Source of the DNA: Salminus brasiliensis
Taxonomy: Eukaryota > Chordata > Actinopteri > Characiformes > Bryconidae
Direction: 5' to 3'
Length of the DNA stretch: 64,000 nt
Assembly: GCF_030463535.1 (NCBI RefSeq)
Contig: NC_132880.1
Coordinates: 40,243,842 to 40,307,841, forward strand
Part shown: positions 24,527 through 38,900 of the stretch, one piece after another
Layout of the letters: every line of letters starts with the position of its first letter
Numbering within the stretch: the first letter of the stretch is position 1
Made by a program: the position numbers and the translations under genes
Notes under the pieces: model-generated
What the model saw: the letters and a program-made list of their open reading frames with translations, nothing else
Databases searched by the model: none
What the model was told of the DNA's origin: nothing

Positions 24527-27500
24527 GTAAATGGAAATTACTGCAGCTCTGCAAAAGGGCTCATTCATGGAAAAGCAATCAATATATAGCCACTAAAGCA
24601 CTGTATCATAGATGACTACTGGTGAAAAGTGAATAGCTTTGGCTAACCTTAAAAGGTTCTTCCTTGCTATTACTAACATGGTTCTTTGTGGAGGTAAACG
24701 TTCTCCTGTTTTTAAAAAAAGTTTAAAAAAAAAAAAGGTTCCATGGTTTTGGAACATCTCACTGCATCATACTGCAATTGATTGGGATTACATAATGGAG
24801 AGATATCAGTTCATAATGTTGTGCTATCAGGTCAGACTATAGATAACGGTATAGTTAAAGGTATAGGCTTGGATACCACAACAAATATGGCTATATGGCT
24901 ACAAATATGCTAAGTTTAGTTTGATTACATGATACTACGCCCAGTCCATCCAGCCCTCAAGAAACTTTAATTGTTTTATTTGCTCATAGACATGAGGAGG
25001 AAAACTGCTAACACTACATTCACCTCTGTAACACAATTATACCATAAACTACTCTGGATAAGAGTGTAGTGCAGAGTAGTGGATAACAATACCACCTTTC
25101 TAATGGCAGAGTAGGTGCAAATTCCCTGGCCAGGAAATCACACCATGTTACACCAACGCTTGTATACAAAATACATTTCATTTAACCCCATCACACTCCA
25201 AGGCTTATTATACAACATGATTCATCATTTTGGAACTACTGGGATTCTGTACAAACTGGTGGGGCCATAGACTTTGTTAGGGGTTCGAATTTTGTCTAAC
25301 TTGGTCATGATAGGTCAATTAAACCTCTGCTTGGGGTTTAGCAGGTGTCCTTACTTTTACATTTATGACATTTGGCTGATGTGCTTATCCAGAGTGACTT
25401 CATTAGAATCAATTGATTAATGTTACACAGGTTGGTGAATGTAAGTGTAGGACTCTTTTTGGTGTAGCATGGTGTGATTTTCTGGCCAGGGAATTAGACC
25501 CTGCCCTGCCATTAGAAAGGTGGTATTGTTATCCACTACTCTGCACTACGCTCTTATCCTATTTCAGTGTTCTCATCGCTCTGAACACCATGTCCACAGA
25601 CATTCTTGCAAAGCAGGTTCTCTGACGTGAGCCCTCATTTTAACCTATAGTCATTCTGTGAGTTGAGCTGCATAAAGAAAGCATGCACACATAACTGGTC
25701 AATGCTGTTAGATTTCCTGGAAAGACATGAAAGTCAACATAAATTGAAACATGGAGCTCAAAGGGAGCGGGGATATCAGTGGAATCATAGGGCTGTAACC
25801 TTGGTCCAGAGATTTTATCTATGCTAGCAGAGTTGTTATCCACCACGCAACACTAAGCTCCTATCCAGAATGACCTACAGTTTTCAGGTTACAGAGGTGA
25901 ATATGGCGTTAACAGTCTTACTCAAGGACTCTTACTTGTATAACACTCCGAGGCTTATTACACACTATGGTGTATTACTCAGTAACTACTGGAACTTCTG
26001 TATAAACTGGTGGGGCATTCTTTGGTGATAGGAGTTTGTAATAACACTTTCAGCCCCACTGGCGATCCATAGGCTTTATTAGAGGTTAGGTGAATGTGGC
26101 ATTAACAGTCTTACCCTAGGATCCTCACTGGTATAGAGTGGTGGTCTTCCACATGGAAGGTGGTGGTGTCCACTACGCTAATGAAACCGAGTTAAACTTT
26201 TACATCCCCAACCTCAGATCCAAAGCAAGATATGATCAGAATCTCCTCTCCTACTGAAAGTACCTTCAGTCATTCACGTGGAAAGAGAGGCAATCAAATC
26301 GATTGCTGTGTTGCTTCGTTGCTTTGTCGCTTTCTCCACTGAAACAGCTGAGCTGTAATCTGGTAGCAAATCAGAGTAACACGCATTCCTGCCCCTGTTA
26401 AACTTTAGCCCGTGTCTTTTCCTGAAGGGCCTCTATTGTAGTCAGAGTGCTGTGGCTGTGAGGTGTTAAAAGTGCCGGGCTTTACCTGAGAATGAGGAAA
26501 GAACAGTGGACGTTTTATGAACACAGGCTGGCCGGGGGCAGGATAGAGGGAGGGATGAATGGAGGTCAGCAGAAAGAATGTGTGTAATGCAGAGAGAGAG
26601 AGAGGGAGAGTGACCGAGAGAGTGTTGGAGGGGGGAATGGGGCAGGAAAGGGCCGACAGGGATCAGAGCAGGTATGCATGCACGTGCTGGACCAGGCGTG
26701 TGTTTGCTGAAGGAGGGGCAGTCATGTCCACAGGTGTTCTGCAGCCTGCGGCCGCCCGGCTCCCTCACACTACTTGCATGGACACACACATACACACTCA
26801 CCTAAGTCTATGACCAAAGCATTAACCAAAATCTGTGATCCAGCAGGTGCCACACATTTGCTCATATACTATTATTGATTACAGTATTAGTAATATTAAT
26901 ATTGTTAAGCCATATATTATCTAGTCATTTTCATGGATTACTTTCTAGTATGCATATTTTCATAGAGATTATATTTGTTATTGAATTATTTTTATTGGTA
27001 GTTATTTACTATTTATGAATTAAAATTTTATATTAATATTATTAACAGAATTACTAATACTGCTACTAATAATAATAATTATAACAGGGAGGCATGGTGA
27101 CAGCTCCAGGTGCCACACATGGTAGGCGAATTGGCTTGGCTAAATTGCCCTTAGCTGCGAGTGTGTGAGTAAATGGTACAGTGAGGTGTCCTGTGATGGA
27201 CTGGCCCCCATAGCAACCACTGGATACCATAGCAACCACATAGCAACACCATGGCAACCACATAGCAACACCATGGCAACCACTTAACAACCACCTAGTG
27301 ACACCGTAGGAACCACCTGGAATACCATACCAACCACATAGCAACATGTAGCAACCACATAGCAATAGCCTGAAAGGTGGAACCATTCTACATTTCCCTT
27401 TTTAGCAGATGCACTTTTCTAGTTATTGATCTATTATCTGTTAATATATATATCTTTAATATTTATCTATAGCTTTATAGTACAGTACATCACTCTCATA

Positions 27501-28343
27501 GTGACTCTACTATCTCAGGCCCTTTAATGCATCTTTATTTGTTCAGATGTTTTCTCAGAAAGTGAGAGGCAGAGCAAACAACAGTCCTCATTAGACTCAC
27601 TGCAGTGTTAGTGGGAGTAGTGATGGCAGTCATTAGTGACAGTTGAGGAGTGAAAAGTGGAGTCTTCATTACTGCCTGTGGGAGGGAATGCAGTGAGAAA
27701 CGAGAGGCGTGTAGTGTGTGGGCAGCTCATGGCACTGCCCACTCGCGTCCAGTGTAGCTCTACCGCTCAGTGTAGTTCTAATCTAGCCTGTTAAGGCATG
27801 ACGAGAGCAGGGTCCCTGGGGAAAATTAAAGGAGACCCAAGCCAACATTCCAGCACCAGATTACTGAGGCTCAGGGGAGTTTCAGCCTTTAGATGTGAAG
27901 CAAGTGTTTCTGTTAACCCCATCAGCACTGAATGCAGGGGTGCCATAGAGTGGTCGACTGGTATTAATTGAGCAATTTATGAACAGGTATAGTGAAGAAT
28001 CCAGTTCCTTTAAACACCAACAACAATGTACTTCATTAGTGTAGAAGTACCTCAAATGATACTAAATCCACAGATACCTGCTACTTTAGTTGGGACAGCA
28101 TAGTGGATAACTGCACTCCACTGCATTCAAAGTTCAATTGCTAACCCAGGAAAGCGCATCATGTTGTACAAATTAGAGCCCTTAGGCCACCTCTATTTGC
28201 CCACCTCTGTAATATGACTACTGATGGTAAACTGCTCAGAATAAGACCATCTGCCAAAGGCCTTAAATATACATTTCTTGCACAGCCTTTTTTCTGCAGC
28301 CATTAATATTCTCTATTATTATTACCACTGTTCTTCTTCTACG

Positions 28344-28379
<36 letters not shown>

Positions 28380-29019
28380 GCACAAATATGTCATCTCTGT
28401 GAGGCCAAAGCCTTGTATCTTTTAAATGGCAACTGTACAGGAGAATCGTTAATGGCAATCCTATTTCAGTTGTCATGAACTTGAACATAAAATGTTATAG
28501 CACCACCTACACACTGGAGGGCTTTTACGCGTCAGCCGAAGCGTAACAGCAGAGAGTGTGTGAGCTTGTAAGCTTGTGAAGTTGGGTATTACTTCACACA
28601 TCCCTCACAGGCTTGGTTTTGCTGAAGGTATACCTGGGCCTCAAGGTTAAGACTACCTGAACTACGACAGCCGGATGTATGTGTCGCTGGCCCCTATTAG
28701 CAGGCTTCTAACAAAATACTTTTCGCTTGAGTAGTAAAGGACCACTCCACTAGTTGTTAGTAAGAATGAGTCACGTGACCTATTCCAGTATGTACATTAA
28801 CTGGGGATATTTCGACACAAATAGCAAATAAATGTGTGACTCACTCTCTCAGTTTCCTGAGAATCTGACAGGTGTGGTGGTAATTGGTGTGTGTACCTCA
28901 GACTTACTGTATATTGCCGTCTCTTGGTTTCAGGTATTTGCGAAAGAAACGGCCACAGGTTCCGTTCAGGTGCCACCTACAAAGAAAACTGCAATTTATG
29001 GTAAGAATAAACTATGTAT

Positions 29020-29061
<42 letters not shown>

Positions 29062-29372
29062 TATTATATCATTACACAATTCATTCCCATTACACAATTC
29101 ATTCTGTATATTACATTATATTAATGTAATTACTGCACTGCAATCACTTTTTCTAGAACTTTTTATTTCTATAATTGGGTCTATCTATCACACCTTTTCT
29201 CTTCCTCCAAACAGTGAATCATACTGCATGCTCTGGCATCTAATAATGCCACCATGGAGCGGGGGGCATTGTTAAGTACTTTATAGTGTATTTTGCAGGA
29301 TTTATCCCCAGACCACAAAAGCTTACTGAGACTGAAAGTGGAAAGGCTTGCATTCCTCAACTCTCTGTCCCT

Positions 29373-29414
<42 letters not shown>

Positions 29415-29901
29415 CTCTCTCTGCGTCACTTCATTAATTGTGTGGACAGTACAAACCCATTGCACGTCAGTCAGTCACGTACAGTACACATGCGGCATGT
29501 TTATCATCCTTTCTACTCTCCTCTCTGCCTTTCATGAGCCCCTCACTTATGCTATGAGCTAAATCGCTAAGCCGAAAATCAGTCTAATCCTAGTCCAGCG
29601 ATAGCCATAACAGTAGCACAACACCTATTTCTGTAGAACCTGTGGTATTTTACATAGTTTGGCTGATAAGAAATATAGCCTGCATTTATTTTTGAGAAAA
29701 AAAAAAAACTTCAAATATGTTCTTTCAACTTTACAAAAGCTCTTTGCACTCCTACATCTCACTGCTCCCCCCCCCCCACACACACACACACAGGTTTCAA
29801 TTAATCCCCTTCTGCTACACTAATTTTTAAAGTTTACTTCAAAGTTCATTCTCATTCTCTCTCGTACATGCTCGCTCACTGGTTCTACATACACTCTCTC
29901 T

Positions 29902-29957
<56 letters not shown>

Positions 29958-32900
29958 AGACCTTAAGTTTCCAGCTACTCGCATCAGGATTAATGTACGC
30001 TCTTAATGTGGTTCATTTTATAGAAATTTAAGACATTAAAAAAAAAAGGAAAAGAACACACCACACGACCTGACAGTTGTGCCACAGCTACCTTTTAAAA
30101 CTTCACAAAGGCAGTAGGTGAAGCTACTGGTATAATCTGAAGGCCGTGATGAATGCCCTGTTTTGTGATTTAGGCAGCTAAGAGTCTTATTTCTCAGTTA
30201 TTTGAAATTTCCATGTTTCACTTTATCTTTTACTGGACAGTGTGGTCAGTTGTAGAGTGTGAATGAGGGGCTACTGCTGGTTCTGTGTACATTCTGAAGC
30301 TCTGGTAAATGCCCGGCTCCCTCTGTAAGCCTCCCGCCGAGCAGCAGAGCGTAAATGGAAGATAATTGGTCCAGAGTTCTTCACCTCTTTCCAGCAAAAC
30401 TGTTTTCAACTCTGTGCTTTGATCTTTACTGCACACAAGCTTACTCATCACTTCGCAAGAAGTACTCTCCATCTCCATCAACCTCTCGTCTTCTGACTCA
30501 CACTCGCTCACTGAGGTGTGTTATTGCTGTGGTCATTACCCATAATTCTCGGTTTCTTTTCAGACGAGTGTACAGGGTGGGGTAGGCGGTCTTATCTGCC
30601 TTAACGCGATCTTTGCTCTTTATGTGCAATACGTATAGTGGATGTATGTAAGGAGTGGGAGCGGAGAGCTGATGGGTTCCTGGGCAGAATTCCTTTCTCA
30701 TGTGCCAGAGCTATTTCACACCTAAGTGGCAGGAGCCAACAGGAACCAGCAGGCCAGTGTGGCGGCTGTCTGTGCCTGCCTGGGTTGTTATGTGTGTTCT
30801 TACACAACTCTTGTTTGTGCTTAAATGAGCTTGAGCAGACAAACATTGGGGACAGCTTCTTTAACCACCTACACTACTCAGATCCATAAAGTTTGAGCAC
30901 CCTTGTCACCCTTGCCAATCTCCAAAAGGCATACACCTTACCAAGGTCTCAGACCTTAATTAGCTTGTTGGGGCCATGGATTGTAAAGGCCAGGTGATGC
31001 ACATTTCAAAGCTCCTCAAACCTTCCTCAAATCCCAACGATTAGTATGCCATGTTTTTTTCTAAGCAGCTGCCTAGTACTCTGACAATGCAAATAAGCGA
31101 TGCCCACAAAACAGGAGAAGGCTATAGGAAGCTCTATGCTGGTGGCATTAGCTTGGTGCAAAGGCAAAAACATGTAAGTAACAGTTTGCTGTATTAGGGT
31201 CCTATACACTGCTACATAATGCTGAAAAGACCCACAGAATCAGTGCCACTGAGGGCAAAAACAGCCTCTCTCTTTGGAGAACTGTTAAGCACACAGGTTT
31301 CTGCTGACTGTAGCTGGGATGTTGCCACCAAAAATATAATAAAACAGCTAAACTGTGGAAACACCTCCTGTCAACTAATGAAGATAAAATAGAACATTTT
31401 GGGTCAGTAAGGTATATTTAGAGAAAAAAGGTACATGATTTTCATGAAAATAACACTTCTACAGCTGTTAACCATGTGGCTAGATCGATCATGCTTTAGG
31501 GTTGTGTTGCAGCTAGTGGCACTGAGAACATTTTGCTGGTAGAGAGAAGAACAGATGCGTTAAAATTCCAGCAAATCCCGGAGACAAGCATCCCATTCCC
31601 TAAAAAAAAGTTAACACACTTAAAATTCGACATATCCGACTTCCTCAAAAAGTGCAAGCTGAAGGATTTGCCTTGGCTCCCCTAAAGTACCGGAGTAAAT
31701 AGCGGTTTTTGTAGCTTTCCTCAAGCAAAACAAGTCAAGGCTGAATTATATTATATTGGACTGTTGAGCTGTGGCAAACTGACAAAGAAAACACTCCCCA
31801 TATGCTCATCTATTAAAGCCTTTTTAAAAACAACAGGTTTGTTGCCTGTAGTTTATGTGCCCGTTTCTCCAGCCGGAAGGGGCACAGCAGGGCTGTTTGC
31901 ATGCTGGTGCCTGTGAGGTCAGCTGGCACTAAGAGGGATAAGAGTGGCCAGTCAGGATGTGGTTACTGTGTGTTATAAACTAAGCATAGCAAAATGTACA
32001 CAAGTAACGAAGCCCGAAAAGTTTTACACTCTGCTTTAGTTAATTTTCTTTTCTGAGTATAAACAACATGGCCTTAGGACATGCAGTACACCCGCACACA
32101 CACACCCATGTACAATACACAGCACACCCTCATCACATGGTAAACCATTACTCTGCTCGTAGCCATAAGCAGGGTTTATTTAAACTGCATTGTTCCAGTA
32201 TACACATCCTCCTCTGTCCAGCACCCCTGCACTCCAACACTGAGCTGCGTGCGGAGGGCAGGACTTCCGGCCAAGCTTGGCCTGCTCTCTCTGCTCTATC
32301 TCTTCTTCATTCACTCAGAGAAGCTGGCCCATGACTCTATTCCACTGTTCTTATCTCATCCGTCCATACTCCCGCTCTCATTTCACTCCTTTCTCCTCCT
32401 TATTAACACCATGGCCTACAAACAGCAGCTGCCTGCAAACAGTGACCTACGGGCACAGAGGCCTGGACTATGGCATCCTTTCAAGAGCTAATCAGGCTTG
32501 TTGATCGCAGCTAGGTCTATTTTTAGAAGGCAGGTTAATGTGATGTATTTGTAGCTGCCGACCTTTTAATGCCACTTTTAATGATGCATTTGCCTAGTGT
32601 GACCCTTCAAACCTGGACAAGAACCTACAATAGCAAGAACACAGCAAGAACCTACAATAGCAAGAAAATAGCAAGAACCTACAATAGCAACTCTATGGAC
32701 AAAAGTATTGGGACACGTGCTCATTCACAGTTTCTTCCGAAATCAAAGGTATCCCAAAAGTGTTGGATTGAGCTCCTTCGTTCTAGAGAACACAGTTCCA
32801 CTGCTCCACAGCTCAATGCTGGGGGCTTTATACCCCTCTAGCCCACACTAGTTTACGTGTTTAGCATGCTTATGTGCTCCAGAGACTCCATTTCTATTGG

Positions 32901-35900
32901 CAGTACTTCTCTGCGGGGACTAGACGATGCTGTGTCAGCAATGCGTGCAAGTTAAAGTAGCTGAATGCATTCATTAGAAGGGGTGTCCACAAACATTTGG
33001 ACATATAATGTCTGTGTGAAGAACATTTTAAAGGCTAAAGAAGTCATTAAGGTTACTGACCAATTTCAGGTGTTTTTCCCACTCACAGCTCTTTAACAAA
33101 ACAGTTGTTTAAGGAACCAAAAATTTTTTGTCTATGACATCACTTAAAAGACCCCTTATAACACTTTATACCCCACTTATAACACCTTATAATATTTTTT
33201 AAGAATGTATATGATATAAGCTGTGTTCGAGCTTTTTTCTTTTGACGTGCTTGGTTATGTATTCCCCTGCCTTAACCACAGAGTCAATCCTGTCCTTATA
33301 GCTCACTTCTCTACCAACTGTGTGCACAAATGTCAAAGAGTTCAAGAGTGGCTATTTCCAGAATAAGAAATGGGATTGAGGTCTGGTGATTTAGATGCTC
33401 CAGTGTTCCAGTATTAGAAAGCTGGGCTATTGATCATGGGGTTGCAGGTTCCATGTCCATCTGCTAAGCTGACATTTTTGGGCAGCTGAACAAGGCCTTT
33501 AACCCTCTAAGCTATCACAGGGAACATGTTTATTGTAACGTTTTCAAGTAATGTAAGAAAATAAGTCAAGAATCCAGTTTTTTAAAGGTACTCACTGGGT
33601 TCTCTTACAACATTGATAATATCTCCATGAGAAAATGTGGAGATCACATCATCACATCTTTATGTGGGAAGTTGTGAAACGCTGATTGAGTTGAATATGA
33701 TAAAAGCGGTCCAGATAGGCATCCTCTAAGACAGGCCTGGAAATGACATTCTTGAAATGCAAACTGGGTTTACCTGTATTTGTTCTGTTTCCTGATTGCT
33801 TTTGCTTGCTGATTGCTTGCATAGTGTTTCCACTTTCACTGCCTGTGTGCTAAATGTGTTGTTTTGTGTGTGATAAGCACTTGTTATGTGAGGGAGATCT
33901 TCTACCTGGTGGAAGAAGATTACGAGCTGGAGCTGTATGATCCAGTGTTTTCCTGGATCATACCGCTCTCTGTATCTGTATCAGTGCATCCCACCAACTC
34001 AGGGCCATCTTCACTCCCTTCATCTGGCACATTTCCTCCGGAAGCTCGCCTGTTCATCACAGATGTTTGTGACCAAGGAGGCTGCGAAAATACTGGCCTT
34101 CATCCCAATGGTATTGTTTCCTGTGGAGCATATTGTTCACCTCTGTAATCCAGAGATTTCCTGAGCTCAAGCCTGGCTGGGCTGTGTGGGATGGCCCAAA
34201 CGCGTTGACATGAAGAGCCTCTCCCCCAGGCCGAAAGCTGGGGATCTAGAGTTATTATCCCTCTGAGGTCCTCCACAGTGTATACAGAGAAAATATATCT
34301 TCTGATGTTCAGTTTAATGCAGAGATGCTGTTGAATCCTTGCCTCATTCACATTCATAGCTAGAAAGGGAGATCGTTTGTTGTGATTTGATGTTAAGTGG
34401 AAGCTCTTATTTAATGGAAGAAAAATTTCCATAAACAAAAAGTTCTTCATCTTCTTCTGCCGGAATTTCATGGCTCAACTCGCCCCGTAGTTTTCAAGAT
34501 ATTCACATCGTTCCAACTCCAGATCGTTTGGTCTGATTGTGTGATGTGGGGTTGAACACAGCTTTTCTATTCCACATAGCAACAGATTTTCCCATATAGG
34601 AAAAAATGGGGTGCAACCCTTTTGGTACATTTCATAATGTTACAAAAACACTAGTAACACCTAACCAACCACATGACATCCACCTGAGACCATATCAACC
34701 ATCCGGGATATCATAGCAACTGCCTAGCAACCGCCTACCAATACCCTACTAAATAACCGATAAACAACACTATAGAAACTGCCTGAAATACCATTGCAAT
34801 CATCTTGGAAGACTGTAGCACCCACCTAGCAAACACTAACCAACGCCAAAGTAACATCAAGCTAGCAACTACTTACCAGCAACATAGCCACCTTAGAATA
34901 CATTCATTAGCAATGGGCGCAACTGAATGCATTCTTTAGATAGGGGGTCCAGAACACCACAGAAACCACTTGGAATACCATAGCAACCACATAACAACAG
35001 TCTAGCAGGGATCATTTAAGCTGCATATAAAGTAATACTAAATAAATAGTACTAATTGAATGTGTAACAAATAAACATTGATCCCTCTGACTAAGGGTCA
35101 GTGAGTGGTCCTGCAAGACTGCAAGAACACTGCACTATAATCAGGCTTGGGCTGAGAATTTAGCATGCTTTTATTTTTAGGTAGTCTAGAACAACAGATC
35201 TGAGAACACTGCACTCCTTATAAGCACAATGTTCATTTACAGTGTGTGCTATAGATGGTCCGGGATCAAAAATGAGCTTGCCCACCACAATCAGCTGGAC
35301 ACCCGCCAACCTTGTACCCCTCTCGTCACTTGTACACTCACTATTCACTTTATTTAGACAGGCATGAAGGAAAAACAGTTATGTAGTTGGCCTCAACTAA
35401 ATAACTGCTTTATGAATGTAAGCCAAGGCCTGCATGAGTCTTATCCACAGAAATCTGTTTTCCATTGCTAATCTATGGGCCCCTATCTGTGAGCCTTGTG
35501 GGGGGAGGGAGATGGAGTGGCCCACCGTCTGAGATCTAGAGCCCCCTTCATCTATCCTGCTGTCATCTTCCCAGCTTACTGTGGTGTGTAAACACGAGGA
35601 GAACACACAAATACCTTCTACAGTCATAAGGGGTGTCGCAAAAGTGTGTGCATGTGTATATATATGAATATATGTAGAAGGTGTCGTTAGCCTCTAACAC
35701 CTCTTTTAGAAAGCACTTCTCTTGCTAAACAACTATTTATTGAAATATTCATTCGGAAAGGAAAAGTGGTTTCTGTTACTCCAAAGAAACACCTGGCCCC
35801 TCTATGAGTGAGTGTTCTGGCCCCTCTATGTGTGAGAGTAGACATGGCTTTAGCTTCAACTCCAATACTGATGTACCTGTATCCTAATAGCTGAAGAAAG

Positions 35901-38900
35901 CATGGACGCAGTGGTTCCATTCACTTCCGTTCTACTGAAACGGCCATGTTCTCAAATTTGCCACTGGAGTCTGCACAGTAGAGATCATAGGCAGAGCCAG
36001 ATTCGTCTACTTATTTAGGAGACCAAGTCCCCCTCCTCCCAGATCAAGATTGTCTCAGACTGCCTTTATTGAGCGTGTTTTTACCTCATTCATTGTTTCT
36101 TCTGAAATCAAAGGTTTTGACAAAGAATTTATATAGTAACCATCTCAACTGTCCAGGGAAAGCTTTCTGTGAGAATTTGATGGCATTCAGCAACAAGAGT
36201 GTAAGTGAGATCAGGATGTTGGATGATGACCACCCCACCTCATCCTCAAATCTCCAACTCATCCCCAACATTTTGGATGAAGCACCAACCATCATTCCAG
36301 AGAGCACAATTCCACTGCTCAACAGCTCAGTGCTAGGGGCTTCATCCACCTCTAGCCCATGTCTGGCATTCGGCATGATGTCAAAACGTTCATGTTTATC
36401 TGCTCCAGAGAGTCCTATTCTTTTGGCAATACTTCTCTACAGAGACTAGACAAGCTGTGCGTGTGCATTTGCACATCTGAGTACAAAACATTTGCACAAC
36501 CAGCACAGCAGTATGCAGGACAACCATAGGTTCCCATAATGCAAGATACTGTGCATATGACAAGTGTGCTGTTGGTCATCACAGGCATCTGTCAGCTGCT
36601 GTATCGGAGCTGGGGAGCAGTGCTTTTCTTCCAAGCGCATTGGCTACCTAGCGATGCTGCATCGGCGGCAGTTGGAAAAGAGGTGGTGGCCTTAATTGGC
36701 CTTCCAAACTGGTAGAAGACAGTAGTCGTTTTTAAGAATCTGTCATGATATAATATTTCACCAATATTCCACCCCTGTACTGCATTATGATTTGACATAT
36801 TAAATTTGTTGTTTAGGCCATTTATTGGCTGACATTTCCAGAGTCTTATGTCTCAGATTTGAGTAGAACCATGAATCATTTAAGCACGAGAGTCCAAGTC
36901 TTCTCTTCAAGCCTCTATTTACTTTTCATTTTCATTATTTGAGAGTACAGTCTCCTCATGACTCATCACACAGTAGAGACTCTAACAGATGAAAACATGC
37001 TGGACATTCCGAGTATTCCTCCTCGAATCCTCTCACATTTAAAAATCCCTTCAAGTAGCAGACATGCCCCCCTCCTCTCACACATGCTGCCTAAAAATGG
37101 TTATTTCTTTGAGCACTGCAGCCATAAAAGCCATAAAAGGTTGACAATCCCAGTCTTTTCTCCTCCCTCTTTCAGACACAGCCAAGTGCTCTCCTTCCTT
37201 CTTACTGGTGTCTCTCTGGGGAATTCCACAGAGTGGCTTTTATTAGGATTTTTTTTTTTCTACTGTTTGCCGACATGTTGCCAGACTTCTATGTCTGAGC
37301 AGTTCTGGGGACTACAATACCAAACCTGAAATATTGAATAGTATTCAGCAATCAACCATAACATATACCAATCAACCTAATATATTGAGTAGGTCCCCCC
37401 CTCAACAAATCGCAACAGATCTGGCCATTCAAGGCATGATCTCCACAAGACCTCTAAAGGTGTCCTGTAGTATCTGACACCAAGGCGTTAGCAGCAGATC
37501 CCTTATCCTTTAAGTCCTGTAAGTTGTGAGGTGAGGCCTCCATGGATTGCATCAAATAACCTTATGTGCCCAGTTCACTGCTTGTCCTTACTTGGACCAC
37601 ATTTTGTAGATACTGACCACTGCAAACCAGAAAAACCCCACAAGACCCGTCTGCCGTTTTTGAAGAGATTCCAACCCAATCATCTATCCATCACAATATG
37701 GCCCTGACCAAAGTGGCTCAGATTCTTACGCTTGCCCATTTCCCCTGCTTTTAACACATCAACTTCAAAACCTGGCTGTACACTTGCTGCCTAACACATC
37801 CCGCTGCACTGTAGATATAGATAAGAACAATGTTTTTCCTTTACCTGTCAGTGGTACTAATGTTATGGCTGATTGGTGTAAATGAAATATGTAGGTGTAT
37901 GTTTTCCTGTCCCAGATTATTTTATAGGGATGCTGAGTAATGAAGTCATTCTGTCTGGGTAGTATCTAATTCAGTATTCCTGCAGCTTAACTGGTAGAGC
38001 AATAGAGTGTAAATAGAGCATGTACAGCTAACATCTGTGGCGCTAACTGCAGTGCTAACTGTTGATTCCTCTTTCCTGCAGTACGTGCGGGCCAAATGGG
38101 CAGTGGAACTGTGAGCAGTTTGTCTGTTTAATGGAACCTGACATGATCCAGGCAGTGAACAGAGGAAACTATGGGTAAGAGCCATGCACATGCCTTTTTT
38201 CAAGTCAAGACCAAGGTTTATTCTGGTTGTAAAAGCAGTCTACGTGTGAACAAAAAATAAATCTCTATTTATCGTCTGTCTTTTCAGGTGGAGGGCAGGT
38301 AACTACAGTCAGTTTTGGGGGATGACTCTGGATGAGGGGTTGCGCTACCGTCTCGGCACTGAGAAGCCCTCTCGAGCCATCATGAGCATGAACGAGATTC
38401 AGGTGAGTAGCTGAGGACAGAACATACCGAGCTTTGTACCAGCCCCCTCATCATAGAAAAATCTACTCAAACGGCCTAGACAAGCAAGCGGCAGCAGTGG
38501 CTTAGGAATGGGCATCTATGGCTTTAGGTGGAGCACCAGGTTATTGATGACAGGGTTGTGGGTTTGATACCTGGGTTCGGCAAGCTGTTGCTGTCGGGCT
38601 CTTGAGTAAGGCCACCACTCCGGGCACGTGTGTTCACTATGTCACTCAGTGTGTTTGCTCACTAGTGTGTGTGTGTGTGTGTGTTTACTGCACATATGTG
38701 TTAAAGGCAGAGGCCAAATTCCAACTGTGTCACACGATTGGTCAACTGGTTGCTCTTTGTCTTTACGTCTTTAGCTTTAGACTGAAGCTACAAGGCTGCT
38801 CTCAGCCTCAGACGCCTGATGACTGAGCCGTTCGGAGCCTGATAATGGCTATATTAGTTTTTTTCTTGGGTGGGATTTATTAGTCAGCAGGTGAACAGTG

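Noticed and set aside
27201..27370. CRISPR-like array of spaced repeats.
   Set aside because: Spacing and unit are irregular, the spacers are themselves repeats, and the context is a vertebrate genome; it is a minisatellite.
33864..34164. Overlapping ORFs with a locally protein-like sequence ([16 protein letters not shown]).
   Set aside because: No family recognised, no consistent splice sites, and they lie in the middle of a tinagl1 intron whose flanking exons already join in frame.
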